The notes below the pieces were generated by a model, which was given only the letters and a program-made list of their open reading frames with translations, had not been told where the DNA came from and searched no databases. 64,000 nt of DNA from contig NZ_BLAF01000017.1 of the NCBI RefSeq assembly GCF_009687885.1, positions 115,530 through 179,529 on the forward strand, written 5' to 3'. Shown piece by piece: positions 33,130 through 45,164 of the stretch. Each line of letters opens with the position of its first letter. Position 1 is the stretch's first letter. The DNA comes from Acrocarpospora pleiomorpha. GTDB taxonomy: Bacteria > Actinomycetota > Actinomycetes > Streptosporangiales > Streptosporangiaceae. The translations under genes were made by a program, and so were the position numbers.

Positions 33130-33955
33130 CGGCGCTCACCCTGACCAGAGTTCCCGGGCGGCGCTGGTCACTGCCGCTCGCCTGGGCGGTCCTGGCCCCG
33201 ATCCTGGTCGCCGCCGCCGCTCCCGAGCTGCTCGCCGCCGTCTCGCCGATCGCCATCGACCCCGTGAACGCGCTGCTGCCGCCCGGCCCCGGGCACTGGT
33301 TCGGCACCGACCAGCTCGGCCGCGACCTGTTCACCCGCGTCGTGCACGGCGCCCGGCCGTCCCTGCTGCTCGGCCTCGGCGCCACCGTGCTGGCCGTCGC
33401 CGCCGGCGCGCTGCTCGGCCTGGCGGCGGCGCTCGGCGGCCGGGCGGCCGACCAGATCGTCACCCGGGTCCTGGACATCCTGCTCTCGCTGCCCCAGCTG
33501 CTGCTCGCGCTCCTGGTGATCACCGTGCTCGGCGGGGGCGTGGCCAACGTGGTGCTGGCCATCGCCGTCGCCTTTACCCCCGGGTACGCCCGAATCGTCC
33601 GCGCCGAAGCCCTGGTGGTCCGGCGGTCGGGCTACGTGGAGGCGGCCAAAGGCCTCGGGCTTGGCCGTCCGGCGCTGATCGCGCGCCACATCCTGCCCAA
33701 CGCCGTCGGCCCGCTCCTGGTGCTCGCCACCGTCGGCTTCGGCACCGCGCTCATCGCCGGGTCGGGGCTGAGCTTCCTCGGCTTCGGGGTCCAGCCGCCC
33801 GACCCCGAATGGGGCGCGATGCTGGCGGAGGGCCGCGACTTCCTGGCGACCGCCTGGTGGATCGGGCTGTTCCCGGGCGCCGCGATCACCGCCACGGTGA
33901 TCGCCGTCAACGTGCTCGGCCGTGCCGCGCAGCGGCGTTTCACCCGGAGGACGTC

Positions 33956-33959
<4 letters not shown>
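33126..33959 (+). CDS. ABC importer permease (DppC/OppC type)
   Basis: The 277-residue protein starts at ATG 33126, overlapping the previous stop. It has the DppC-type HWFGTDQLGRDLFTRVVHGAR segment after the first helix, several hydrophobic helices, the EAA loop region VEAAKGLGLGRPALIARHILPN, and the C-terminal PPDPEWGAMLAEGRDFLATAWW signature. It forms the heteromeric membrane channel with the preceding permease. Confidence 0.93.
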
Positions 33960-35560
<1,601 letters not shown>

Positions 35561-36604
35561 TCGTGGTGACCAGCAGCTCGTCGGCGCCGGTCGCCTCGCG
35601 CAGCACCCGCAGCCGCTCGACCACGGTGTCGGGCGAGCCGACGAACTGGGTGTCCAGCCGGTCGGCCACCAGCGCCCGGTCCTCCTCGCTCCACTCGAAG
35701 GCCGCCGCCTCCTCCGGCGACGGGAACGCCATCGCCCCCGCGCCGGTGCGGATGCTGCGCACCCACAGCCCGTACGGCTCCGCGATCCGCCGCGCCTCCG
35801 CGTCGCTCTCGGCCACCACCACGTCGGCGGAGACCATGACATGCGGCGCGGCCAGCACCTCCGAGGGTTTGAACGCGTCCCGGTAGGCCTCCACCGCCTC
35901 CAGCACGCTGGCCGGGCTGACGTGGTAGTTGGCCGCGAACGGCAGCCCACGCTCCCCGGCCACCTGGGCGCTCTGCCCGGCGCTGCTGCCGAGAATCCAC
36001 AACTCCAGATCGGCCCCCTCCCCGGGCTGGGCGTGCGCCTCGAACCCCTCCTCCGACCGGTACGTCCCGTCGATGAACGCCTGGATGTCGGCGACCTGGT
36101 CGGCGAAGTCCGGCGACTCCGCGCCGGGCTGCTGCAGCAGCGACGCCCACAGCCGGATGATCGGCGACTTGGCGATCGACGCGAACGAGAACGGCGGCGG
36201 GATGAGCAGCCCGTTCACGATCCGCGACTCGGTGGTTGGCGGGGGAGGCGGCGCCGCGCTCATCTCCTTGGCCCGCTGGCCGGACCGCCCGAGCCCGAGG
36301 TCGATGCGCCCCGGGTGCAGGGCGTCCAGGGTGCCGAACTGCTCGACCACGGCGAGCGCCGTCTGGTGGCCGAGCTGCACCGCCCCGGAACCCACCCGGA
36401 TCCGCTCGGTGGCGGCGGCGACCAGGCCGATCAGCACGGCCGGGGCCGAGCTGGCCACCCCGGGGGTGAGATGGTGCTCGGCCAGCCAGTAGCGGTGGTA
36501 GCCCGCCGCCTCCGCCCGCCGGGCCAGGTCGATGGTGTTCCTGAGCGACTGCCTGGCGCTCCCGCCGGAGACGATGGGGGCCAGGTCGAGAATGGACAGC
36601 TTGG

Positions 36605-37660
36605 TCATGCGAGCCCTCCGGGGGTCAAAGGCCTGCTGGGGATTTCCTTGCGGAGCACGGGGGCGATCTCGCCCTGGAACAGTTCGAGCGAGTCCCGGTG
36701 CTGGGCGTCGGTCAGCCCGTCGGCCTCGGCGGACAGGTGCATGACCTCGTGGCCGAGCCGCTGGTGGTACCAGAGAACCTTGTCGATGATCTGCTGCGGG
36801 CTGCCGATCAGGATGGAACTGCGCTCGATGGCGTCCTCCAGGCTGGTGAAGACCGGGTCGAGGCCGCGCGCGGCGAAGAACTTCAGCCGCGCGTTGAAGA
36901 TCGGCCGGTAGGTCTCGATCGCGTCCTGGGACTTGGGGGTGCTGTAGTAACCGGCGCTGCCGGCCCCGACCAGCACATCCGCCGGGTCGTGGCCGTAGTG
37001 CTCCCACCGTTCCCGGTAGTACCTGACCAGCTCGGCGTACGGTTCGACCGGATTGGTGACGTTGGCGGAGAACAGCGGGTCGCCGTAGTAGGCGGCCAGG
37101 TCGACCGACTCCTTGCTGGTCGCGCTGCCGTGCCAGACCCTGATCGGCCGCTGGTACGGCCGGGGCAGCGCCTCGGCGTTCTCCAGCGACGGCCGGAACC
37201 GCCCGGACCAGGTCACCTTGTCCTCACGCCAGAGCCGCCGGAACAGCTCATAGCTCTCCCGGTTGCGGTCCCACTGATCCTGCTCGGTCACGTGGAACAG
37301 CTCCGCCTGGGCGGTCCCGTTGCCCTTGCCGATCATCAGGTCGAGCCGCCCGCGGGACAGATGGTCGAGCGTCGAGTAGTCCTCGAAGGCCCGCACCGGG
37401 TCCAGCAGGCTGAGCGTGGTCACGGCCGTGAACAGCCGGATCCTGGACGTGCGCGCGGCGATGTGGCCGAGCACCACCGGCGGCGAGGACGACAGGAACG
37501 GCCGCTCGTGCCGCTCCCCGAAGCCGAACCCGTCGAAGCCCAGCTCCTCGGCCCGCACCGCGCTCGCGACCACCTCGCGGAACCGCTGGTTCGTGGATTT
37601 CAGCTCGCCGGTGATCGGATGCGGCGTGTGGAAGGCGAGCGTCATCGCGAGGAACTTCAC
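36605..37660 (-). CDS. LLM-class flavin-dependent oxidoreductase
   Basis: The 351-residue bacterial-luciferase-family protein has [12 protein letters not shown] (barrel strand and helix near residue 40), [30 protein letters not shown] and, later, [20 protein letters not shown] 37660 overlaps the upstream stop (GTGA); ATG 37645 is an alternative start five codons later. It is the third of four monooxygenases in the operon. Substrate cannot be read from the sequence. Confidence 0.88.
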   Translation of the reverse strand: MKFLAMTLAFHTPHPITGELKSTNQRFREVVASAVRAEELGFDGFGFGERHERPFLSSSPPVVLGHIAARTSRIRLFTAVTTLSLLDPVRAFEDYSTLDHLSRGRLDLMIGKGNGTAQAELFHVTEQDQWDRNRESYELFRRLWREDKVTWSGRFRPSLENAEALPRPYQRPIRVWHGSATSKESVDLAAYYGDPLFSANVTNPVEPYAELVRYYRERWEHYGHDPADVLVGAGSAGYYSTPKSQDAIETYRPIFNARLKFFAARGLDPVFTSLEDAIERSSILIGSPQQIIDKVLWYHQRLGHEVMHLSAEADGLTDAQHRDSLELFQGEIAPVLRKEIPSRPLTPGGLA

Positions 37661-38811
37661 GACGCCCTCGCATACCGGCTGACCGGCCGCGCCAGGCCCA
37701 GCCGCCCGCGCAGATCCGCCGTCTCGTACGCCTTCCGGAACAAGCCCCTGGCCTGGAGTTCCGGCACCAGCCCCTGGGTGATCGCGGCCAGGTCGCCGGG
37801 GAGCACCCCGGGACGCAGGCGATACCCGTCCAGGCCCGCGTCCCGCCAGCCCGCCAGCAGGTCGGCGAGCCCTTCCGGCGTGCCCTCGAAGATGTGCGCG
37901 TCCGAGACCAGCGCCGCGCCGTCAAGGTCGTCCAGACGGGCCTTGTCACCCCCCAGGAACACCACCAGGTCGGCGAAGACCTTCAGCTCGGGCCCGGTCC
38001 GGCCGACAGCCGCCTCCGCCTCCCTGACCTGCCCGACGATCCGCCGCGCGTCGTCCTTGTCCTGCGGCGTCACATAGACGACATCGCTGCCGCGCGCCGC
38101 GAACTCGTACGGCACGACGTCATGCCCGAGCGAGGTCACCAGCGGCTGCCCCTGCGGCGACCGGGGCGTGATCGACGGGCCCTTCACGTCGAACCACTCG
38201 CCCTGGAAGTCGATGTAGTGCAGCCGGTCCCGGTCGACGAACCGGCCGGTCGCCGCGTCGCGGATTATGGCGTCGTCCTCCCAGCTGTCCCAGAGCCGCC
38301 GCACCACCTCCACCGCGTCGGCCGCCTCCCCGAACAGTCGCCGGATCCGCGCCACGTCGGCCACGTCCAGCGGCGGGAACTCGCGCCGCCCGAAGTGCGC
38401 GGCCTCGTCCGGCCGGGCCGACAGCCGCGGCCGCCAGCCCGCCCGGCCCCGGCTGGCGTGGTCCAGCGAGGCGATGCCGATGGCCACGTGGAACGGCTCG
38501 GTGTGGGTGACGATGGTGGTCGGGATCAGCCCGATCCTGGACGTCAGCGGCGCCAGCGCGGCGGCCAGCAGGACCGCGTCCAGCCGCCCGCGCACCTGGT
38601 CGAGCCGGTCGTCGGGGGCGTCGAACCGGGACGACTGGAGGCCGAGCGAGTCCTCGAAGGTGACCCAGTCGAGCAGGCCGCGCTCGGCCTCCACGACCAG
38701 CTCGGCCCAGTATCCGGCGGTGAACAGCCGGTCAGGGCGGGCGCCCTCGGCGCGCCAGGCGGCGGGGTGCCACCCGGCTCCGTCCAGGGCTACGGCGAGG
38801 TGCAACGTCAT
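37657..38811 (-). CDS. LLM-class flavin-dependent monooxygenase
   Basis: The 384-residue luciferase-like protein has WAELVVEAERGLLDWVTFED (N-terminal barrel), SRIGLIPTTIVTHTEPFHVA and DHASRGRAGWRP, features of the SnaA/NtaA-related group that includes sulfur- and amine-attacking FMNH2 monooxygenases. ATG 38811 overlaps the previous stop by 4 bp. The following FDVKGPSITPRSPQGQPLV segment is the usual middle-region motif in this group. Confidence 0.88.
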   Translation of the reverse strand: MTLHLAVALDGAGWHPAAWRAEGARPDRLFTAGYWAELVVEAERGLLDWVTFEDSLGLQSSRFDAPDDRLDQVRGRLDAVLLAAALAPLTSRIGLIPTTIVTHTEPFHVAIGIASLDHASRGRAGWRPRLSARPDEAAHFGRREFPPLDVADVARIRRLFGEAADAVEVVRRLWDSWEDDAIIRDAATGRFVDRDRLHYIDFQGEWFDVKGPSITPRSPQGQPLVTSLGHDVVPYEFAARGSDVVYVTPQDKDDARRIVGQVREAEAAVGRTGPELKVFADLVVFLGGDKARLDDLDGAALVSDAHIFEGTPEGLADLLAGWRDAGLDGYRLRPGVLPGDLAAITQGLVPELQARGLFRKAYETADLRGRLGLARPVSRYARAS

Positions 38812-40133
38812 GACAGCTCCTTCGTGAGGCCGAGGTGGTCGCGCAGGGTGGGGCCGGTGTAGTCGGCGCGGAAGACGCCCTTCTCCTGCAGCAGCGGGAC
38901 GACCTGGTCGACCAGGTCGTCCAGGCCGCCCGGGGTCAGGTGCGGGACGAAGATGAAGCCGTCGGCGGCGTCGGTCTGCACGAACGTGTTGATCTCCTCG
39001 GCCACCGAGGCCGCCGTGCCGACGAAGGTCTGCGGGGCGGCCGTCTCGATGACCAGCTCCCGGATGGACAGGTTCTTCTCCTCGGCCAGCGCCCGCCACT
39101 TGGCCGCCACCGCGCCCCGGTCGCCGCGGAACTGCGCCCTGCCCTCGGACACGCCCGGCCCGAGGTCCGGTTCCAGGTCGGGCAGCGGCCCGTCCGGGTC
39201 GTACGCGGACAGGTCGCGCCCCCACACCCCCTCCAGGAAGGAGATCGCGGTCTGCGGGCTGACCTGGGCCCTGCGGATCTCGGCGGCGCGTTCGGCGGCG
39301 TCCTCCTGGGTGTCGCCCAGGACGTAGGTGACGGCGGGGAGGATCTTCAGATCGCCGGGCCGCCGGCCGTACCGGGGGAGGCGGCTCTTGACGTCGCGGT
39401 AGAAGGCGCGGCCTTCCTCCAGCTTGCTGTGGCGGCTGAAGATGACGTCGGCGGAGGAGGCGGCGAAGTCGCGGCCCTCGTCCGAGTCCCCCGCCTGGAT
39501 GATCACCGGGTGGCCCTGCGGCGGGCGGGGCACGTTGAACTGGCCGGTGATGGTGAAATGCCGGCCGTCGTGGTGGAAGGTGCTGATGCCTCCCGGGCGG
39601 ATGAACTGCCCGTCCGCCGCGGTGACCGCGTCGGGCGCCCAGGAGTCCCACAGTTCCCTGGCGGTCTGAAGGAACTCGGCGGCCCGGGTGTACCGGTCGG
39701 TCTCCGCCAGGTAGCCGCCGCGCCGGAAGTTCTCGCCGGTGAAGGCGTCCCAGCTGGTCACGACGTTCCAGGCGGCCCTGCCGCCGCTCAGGTGGTCGAG
39801 CGAGGCCAGCCTGCGGGCCACCTCGTACGGCTCGTTGAAGGTCGAGTTGACCGTGGCCGCAAGACCGAGACGGGTGGTGACGGCGGACAGGGCCGCCAGC
39901 ACGGTCAGCGACTCGGGGCGGCCCACCACGTCCAGGTCGTGGATGCGGCCCTTCATCTCGCGCAGCCGCAGCCCTTCGGCCAGGAAGAAGAAGTCGAACT
40001 TCCCGCGCTCGGCGGTCTGGGCGAGATGCCGGAAGGAGTCGAAGTCGATCTGGCTGCCCGAGCGCGGATCGGACCAGACGGTGGTGTTGTTGACGCCGGG
40101 AAAATGGGCGGCGAGATGGATCTGCTTGGTCAT
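38808..40133 (-). CDS. NtaA/SnaA/DmoA-family FMN-dependent monooxygenase
   Basis: The 441-residue protein has the length and motifs of the NtaA/SnaA/SoxA (DszA)/DmoA family: KQIHLAAHFPGVNNTTVWSDP at the N-terminus, RGKFDFFFLAEGLRLRE, TVNSTFNEPYEVARRLASLDHLSGGRAAWNVVTS, and QAGDSDEGRDFAASSADVIF. The family oxidises nitrilotriacetate, dimethyl sulfide, sulfones and similar substrates with FMNH2 and oxygen. Here it directly follows an importer headed by a SAM-IV riboswitch, which favours a sulfur-acquisition role. ATG 40133 overlaps the ATPase stop. Confidence 0.92.
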   Translation of the reverse strand: MTKQIHLAAHFPGVNNTTVWSDPRSGSQIDFDSFRHLAQTAERGKFDFFFLAEGLRLREMKGRIHDLDVVGRPESLTVLAALSAVTTRLGLAATVNSTFNEPYEVARRLASLDHLSGGRAAWNVVTSWDAFTGENFRRGGYLAETDRYTRAAEFLQTARELWDSWAPDAVTAADGQFIRPGGISTFHHDGRHFTITGQFNVPRPPQGHPVIIQAGDSDEGRDFAASSADVIFSRHSKLEEGRAFYRDVKSRLPRYGRRPGDLKILPAVTYVLGDTQEDAAERAAEIRRAQVSPQTAISFLEGVWGRDLSAYDPDGPLPDLEPDLGPGVSEGRAQFRGDRGAVAAKWRALAEEKNLSIRELVIETAAPQTFVGTAASVAEEINTFVQTDAADGFIFVPHLTPGGLDDLVDQVVPLLQEKGVFRADYTGPTLRDHLGLTKELS

Positions 40134-41743
40134 GAAGCCCTCCTGACCAGAGGTGCGGTGGTGTCGAGCCGGGGAACGGCGGCCAGTAGTTCGCGGGTGT
40201 AGTCGGCGGCGGGCGCGGTGAGGACCTGGCGGACGTCGCCGGACTCGACCACCCGCCCGTCCTTCATCACCAGCACCCGATCGCTGACGTGGTGCACGAC
40301 GCCGAGATGGTGGGAGATGAACAGGTAGGCGACGCCCAGCTCGGCCTGCAGGTCGGTGAGCAGGTCCAGCACCTGGGCCTGGATGGACACGTCCAGGGCC
40401 GACACCGGCTCGTCGCAGACGATCACGCGCGGGCGCGGGGCCAGCGCGCGGGCGATCGCCACCCGCTGCCGCTGCCCGCCGGACAGCCGTAACGGCCGCC
40501 GCTCCAGCACGCTCGCGTCAAGACCGACCTGTTCGAGCAGCTCCACCGCGCGGTCGCGGCGGGTGGCCCGGGGTTCGCCGCCGACGTCGAGGGCCTCGTC
40601 CAGGATGCGGCGCACGCTGAACCGGGGGTCGAAGGAGCTGAGCGGATCCTGGTAGACGACCTGGATGTGCCGCCGCAGCTCCCGCTTCCGCCGGGCGGTG
40701 AGCCCCGCCCACGGCTGCCCGTCGATCTCGACGGACCCCCGGTCGGGGGCGAGCAGGCCGAGCACCAGCCGGGCGGTCGTGGTCTTGCCCGAGCCGGACT
40801 CGCCGACGATGCCCAGCGTCTCCCCGGCGCGCAGCTCGAACGAGACGCCGTCCACGGCGACCCGGCCCTTGAAGGACTTGGCCAGGTCGCGCGCCTCGAT
40901 CACCACCTCGCCCGGGGGCACACGCCGTACCTCGGGAGCGGTGGTGGCCGACAGGCGGGCGCCCTTGGACTCCTCGGTCGGGATCGCCGCCAGCAGGCCC
41001 CGCGTGTACGGATGCTCCGGCTCGCGCAGCACCCGTCCGGCGGGGCCGCTCTCCACCACCACGCCGTCCTTCATGACCAGGATGCGGTCGGCCAGCTCGG
41101 CCACCACCGCCAGGTCGTGACTGATCAGCAGCAGCGCGGTGCCGCCGCGCCGCCGCTCGGCCAGCAGCCGCAGGATCTGCGCCTGCACGGTGACGTCCAG
41201 CGCGGTGGTCGGCTCGTCGGCGATCAGCAGCCGGGGGTGGCAGGCGATCGCCGAGGCGATCAGCGCCCGCTGGCGGAGCCCGCCGGACAGCTCGTGCGGG
41301 TACTGCCGGGCCCGTCGCTCCGGCTCGGGCACGCCGACCTCGTCGAGCAGCTCCAGGACGCGCCCGGGGATGGCCGCGCGGGGGACCGCGCGGTGCAGGC
41401 GGAGCGTCTCGGCGATCTCCTTGCCGACCGGGCGGAGCGAGTCGAGCGAGACCAGCGCGTCCTGGAGCACGAACCCGATGCGCCGCCCGCGGATCGACCG
41501 CCACTGCCGCTCGGAGAAGCCCGAGGCGTCCACGCCCTCCACCCGCAGCGCGCCGGCCCTGACCCGGGCCTCCTCGCCGGCCAGGCCGAGCAGGGTGCGG
41601 GCGGTGACGCTCTTGCCCGACCCGGACTCGCCCACGATCGCCACGCACTCCCCGGGGTGCACCGCGAACGACACCCCCCGCACCGCCTCCAGCGCGCCGA
41701 ACGAAACATGCAGATCGGCGACCTCGACGACCGGTTCGGTCAT
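40130..41743 (-). CDS. ABC importer ATPase with two fused nucleotide-binding domains
   Basis: The 537-residue DppD-DppF-type fusion is paralogous to the protein at 33956-35560. NBD1: GESGSGKS, LSGGLRQR, LLIADEP, ISHDLAVV. NBD2: GESGSGKT, LSGGQRQR, VIVCDEP, and an unusual ISHHLGVV, in which the residue after the H-loop His is His instead of Asp. ATG 41743 overlaps the upstream permease stop. Confidence 0.93.
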   Translation of the reverse strand: MTEPVVEVADLHVSFGALEAVRGVSFAVHPGECVAIVGESGSGKSVTARTLLGLAGEEARVRAGALRVEGVDASGFSERQWRSIRGRRIGFVLQDALVSLDSLRPVGKEIAETLRLHRAVPRAAIPGRVLELLDEVGVPEPERRARQYPHELSGGLRQRALIASAIACHPRLLIADEPTTALDVTVQAQILRLLAERRRGGTALLLISHDLAVVAELADRILVMKDGVVVESGPAGRVLREPEHPYTRGLLAAIPTEESKGARLSATTAPEVRRVPPGEVVIEARDLAKSFKGRVAVDGVSFELRAGETLGIVGESGSGKTTTARLVLGLLAPDRGSVEIDGQPWAGLTARRKRELRRHIQVVYQDPLSSFDPRFSVRRILDEALDVGGEPRATRRDRAVELLEQVGLDASVLERRPLRLSGGQRQRVAIARALAPRPRVIVCDEPVSALDVSIQAQVLDLLTDLQAELGVAYLFISHHLGVVHHVSDRVLVMKDGRVVESGDVRQVLTAPAADYTRELLAAVPRLDTTAPLVRRAS

Positions 41744-42546
41744 GACGTTCTCCCTTCGACCAGCCGTTGCAGGTGCCGCCCGACCACCGTGATGGACAGC
41801 ACGGTCAGGGTGATCGCCACGCCAGGGAAGATGGCGATCCACCACGCGACGGAGAAGTAATCCCGGCCGCCGGAGAGCATCGCGCCCCACTCCGGCGCGG
41901 GCGGCTGCGGGCCGAGACCCAGGTAGCTGAGCGAGGCGGCGGCCACCAGCGCCGTACCGACCTCGATGGTGGCCAGCACCAGCAGCGGCGCGAACGCGTT
42001 CGGCAGCACATGGCGCAGGATGATCCGGCCCTGGCTCAGGCCGAGCGAGGTGGCCGCCTCCACGAAACCGGCCCTGCGGATCACCATCGTCTGGGCCCGG
42101 ACCAGGCGGGCGTAGCTGGGCGCGGTGTACAGGGCGATGGCGAGGATCACGTTGACCGTGCCCGGGCCGGTGATGGTGATCACCAGCAGGGCGAGCAGCA
42201 GCGTCGGCAGCGCCAGCACCACCTCCACCAGGCGCATCACGATCTCGTCCAGCGCCCGGCCGCCGAGCGCCGCCAGCAGGCCCAGCGCCGTGCCGACCGC
42301 CACCGCCAGCGCGGTCGCGCCCAGCCCGGCCAGCAGCGACGGCGCGGCCCCGTAGACGATGCGGGTGAACACGTCGCGGCCGTTGGCGTCCGTGCCGAAC
42401 AGGTGGTCGGCGCTCGGGCCCTCCAGCGCGGCCAGCGCGTCCGCCTGGTCCGGGGTGCCGTCCACCAGCAGGGCCGGAGCGAGCGCGGCCAGCGTGATCA
42501 GGGCCAGCGTCACCGACGCCGCGCCCACCCCCACGCGGGCCTTCAC
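41740..42546 (-). CDS. ABC importer permease (DppC type)
   Basis: The 268-residue protein has the FGTDANGRDVFTRIVYGA motif after helix 1, the EAA loop region VEAATSLGLSQGRIILRHVLPN and the PPAPEWGAMLSGGRDYFSVAWW end. GTG 42546 overlaps the previous stop. It pairs with the next-listed permease. Confidence 0.93.
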   Translation of the reverse strand: MKARVGVGAASVTLALITLAALAPALLVDGTPDQADALAALEGPSADHLFGTDANGRDVFTRIVYGAAPSLLAGLGATALAVAVGTALGLLAALGGRALDEIVMRLVEVVLALPTLLLALLVITITGPGTVNVILAIALYTAPSYARLVRAQTMVIRRAGFVEAATSLGLSQGRIILRHVLPNAFAPLLVLATIEVGTALVAAASLSYLGLGPQPPAPEWGAMLSGGRDYFSVAWWIAIFPGVAITLTVLSITVVGRHLQRLVEGRTS

Positions 42547-43466
42547 GCGGCGCTCCGCAGCCGCGGGTCGATCACCAGGTAGAGCAGGTCGATCAAGATG
42601 TTGACCACCACGTACAGCACGGCCGTGACCAGCACCACGCCCATCACCACCGGCAGGTCCTTGCCGGTCACGGCGGTCAGGGTGAGCTGGCCGAGGCCCT
42701 GCCGGGAGAAGATCTGCTCGACCGCCACCATGCTGCCCACCAGCAGGCCGATCACCCAGCCGAGCAGCGTCACCGCCGGGACCAGGGCGTGCCGGAGCGC
42801 GTGGCGGAGCCGTACTCCCAGATCGGACATGCCGCGCGAGCGCGCGGTCAGCACGAACGGCTCCTCCAGGGTGAGCTCCAGGCTCTCCCGCATCATCTGG
42901 GTGAGCATCGTGGTGATCGGGATGGCCACCGCGATGACCGGGAGCACCAGGCTGGCGCCGCTGTCGTCGCCGACCGCGGGGAACCAGCCGAGCTGGAAGG
43001 AGAAGACGGTCAGCAGCAGGATCGCCGCCCAGAAGGTCGGGATCGAGACGCCGATCAGCTCCAGGCCCGAGGACAGGCCCCGGATCCAGCGTTTCCTGCG
43101 GGCGGTGAGCAGCGCCAGCGTCGTGGCCGCCGTCACCGCCACCAGCAGGGCGGCCCCGGCCAGCTGGATCGAGGGCCCCAGCTGGGTGCCGATCGCCGTC
43201 GCCACCGACTCGTGCAGCTGGTAGGACTGCCCGAGGTCCCCGCGCAGCACCCGGCCCAGATAGGTCGCGTACTGGACGGACAGCGGGGCGTCGAGCCCGT
43301 AGTCGGCGATGATCTGCGCCCGCACCTCGGGCGTCACGATCGAGCTGCCGATCAGGACGTCCACCACGTTGCCCGGCGTGAGGTGCAGGGCGGTGAAGGA
43401 GACCGTCACCGCCCCCCAGAGCACCAGCACCGAGGTGCCGATCCTGGTCAGGATCCTCCGGATCAT
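42543..43466 (-). CDS. ABC importer permease (DppB type)
   Basis: The 307-residue protein has about six hydrophobic helices, GDLGQSYQLHESV in the periplasmic part, the EAA-type loop TARSRGMSDLGVRLRHALRHA and the end DLLYLVIDPRLRSAA. ATG 43466 overlaps the binding-protein stop. It resembles the permease at 32200 throughout, showing that the two importer operons are paralogous. Confidence 0.93.
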   Translation of the reverse strand: MIRRILTRIGTSVLVLWGAVTVSFTALHLTPGNVVDVLIGSSIVTPEVRAQIIADYGLDAPLSVQYATYLGRVLRGDLGQSYQLHESVATAIGTQLGPSIQLAGAALLVAVTAATTLALLTARRKRWIRGLSSGLELIGVSIPTFWAAILLLTVFSFQLGWFPAVGDDSGASLVLPVIAVAIPITTMLTQMMRESLELTLEEPFVLTARSRGMSDLGVRLRHALRHALVPAVTLLGWVIGLLVGSMVAVEQIFSRQGLGQLTLTAVTGKDLPVVMGVVLVTAVLYVVVNILIDLLYLVIDPRLRSAA

Positions 43467-45121
43467 GCCTTGGACACCCAGGCGTCGTAGAAGGTCGGGT
43501 ACGCCTGCGGCTCCCAGCCGATGTCCCGGACGTTCTTCGACACGCCCAGCAGGTAGTTGAAGACGTACACGGGGAAGACCGCCGCGTCGGCGTTCACCTT
43601 CTGCTGGACCTTGGCGTACAGGGCGGCCCGCTCGGCCAGGTCCGTGGTGGCCAGCGAGTCGCTCAGCCAGCCGTCCACCTCGGCGTCGTCGTAGCGGGCC
43701 AGGTTCTGCCCGAAGAACGTGCCGCTCGGGATGTTGGAGATGGCGAACAGGTTGCGCAGCGTGTCCCCGTCCGCGCGCTGCCAGCTGAAGTCGACCAGGT
43801 CGTAGTCACCGGCGATGGCCTTGGGCGCGAAGTCCGTCGCCGTCACGTCGGTGAAGACCACCTCGAAGCCGATCTTCTTCGCCTCGGCCTGGATCTGCTC
43901 GGCGAGCGTGCCGCGCTGCTCCCGGGCGAACGACTTCAGGAACGGCCAGCGCACGGTCAGCCGCGCGCCGTCCTTGGTGCGGTACCCCTCGGCGTCCTTG
44001 CCCGTCCAGCCCGCCTCGTCCAGCAGCTTCGCCGCGCCCTCCGGGTTGTAACGCCACTGGGACTCGGTCGCCGCGTCGTAGCCCTGGGTGGCCGGGGAGA
44101 CCGGGCTGAACGCCGCGTCGAAGGTGCCGAAATAGAGCTTGCCGACGATGGTCGCGAAGTCGATGCCGTCCCGGAACGCCTGCCGGACCTTCTGGTCGGC
44201 GAAAACCCCCGAGGCGGTGTTCGGGTAGTAGTTGTAGTTGCCGCCCGGCGCCTGCTTGCGCACGATGGCCAGCTTGGGATCGGCCTCCACCTGCTTGACG
44301 TTGACCGGCGGCACGCTGGCGATCGCGTCGATCTGCCCGCTGGTGAGCGCGCCCAGCCGGACCGCGTCCTCGGTGAGCACCTTGATCTCCAGCTTCTCCA
44401 GGTACGCGGGACCGGCGTGCTTGGCGCCCTCCGGAGCCCAGTCGTAGTCCGGGTTGCGGTGATAGGTGATGCCCTGGTGAGGCACGAAGGCGTCGATGAC
44501 GAACGGCCCGGTCCCCACCACCTTCTTGGCCAGCGCCTCCGGCCCCTCGGCCAGCGCCTTCGGCGACTGGATCCCGAAGTACGCGGTGGCCAGCGCCGCC
44601 AGGAACGGCGAGTACGGCTTGCTGAACGACACCTCCACGGTCCGCGCGTCGATCACCTTGGTGCCCTCGTACGGCCCGAAGGCGGCGGCGGCCAGCTGCG
44701 ACTTGGTCTTCGGATCGACGATGTGGTCCAGGTTGGCCTTGACCGCCGCCGCGTCGAAGACGCCGCCGTCGCTGAACTTCACCCCCTCGCGCAGCGTGAA
44801 GGTGTAGGTCTTCCCGTCCTCGGAGATCTCCCACGAGGTGGCCAGCCACGGATGGATGCCGCCCTTGTCGTCGAGCGCCACCAGCGAGTCGAGCACGGGA
44901 CGGGTGAACAGGCCGGTCACGTCCTGCGGGCTGGCGTGCGGATCCAGGTTGATCGGCTCGGTGTTGACGCCGAAGACGAGCGTTCCGCCACTGGCGGGCG
45001 CGCCCGCCGGGGCCTGGGCCGCCGGGGTGGCCGGGCTGGCCGAGGTTCCACAGGCGGTGAGAGCTAGCAGTGCTGTCAGCACCGGGATGGCGAGGCGGCG
45101 GTTGAGCGACAAGGAGATCAC
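43463..45121 (-). CDS. ABC importer substrate-binding lipoprotein under SAM-IV control
   Basis: About 552 residues. GTG 45121 is chosen: GGAGAAG lies just upstream, and it gives a compact lipoprotein signal (ISLSLNRRLAIPVLTALLALTAC). TTG 45112 is an alternative. A longer frame back to ATG 45280 runs through the riboswitch and begins at about +5 of the transcript, so it is rejected. The mature part has SBP_bac_5 motifs (NTEPINLDPHASPQDV, LATSWEISEDGKTYTFTLREGVKFSDG, GTGPFVID). It heads the operon importer-monooxygenase x4. Confidence 0.93.
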   Translation of the reverse strand: MISLSLNRRLAIPVLTALLALTACGTSASPATPAAQAPAGAPASGGTLVFGVNTEPINLDPHASPQDVTGLFTRPVLDSLVALDDKGGIHPWLATSWEISEDGKTYTFTLREGVKFSDGGVFDAAAVKANLDHIVDPKTKSQLAAAAFGPYEGTKVIDARTVEVSFSKPYSPFLAALATAYFGIQSPKALAEGPEALAKKVVGTGPFVIDAFVPHQGITYHRNPDYDWAPEGAKHAGPAYLEKLEIKVLTEDAVRLGALTSGQIDAIASVPPVNVKQVEADPKLAIVRKQAPGGNYNYYPNTASGVFADQKVRQAFRDGIDFATIVGKLYFGTFDAAFSPVSPATQGYDAATESQWRYNPEGAAKLLDEAGWTGKDAEGYRTKDGARLTVRWPFLKSFAREQRGTLAEQIQAEAKKIGFEVVFTDVTATDFAPKAIAGDYDLVDFSWQRADGDTLRNLFAISNIPSGTFFGQNLARYDDAEVDGWLSDSLATTDLAERAALYAKVQQKVNADAAVFPVYVFNYLLGVSKNVRDIGWEPQAYPTFYDAWVSKA

Positions 45122-45164
45122 CTTCTCCGGGAGGCACGCCGGAGCGGGCCTCCACGACCATGAG

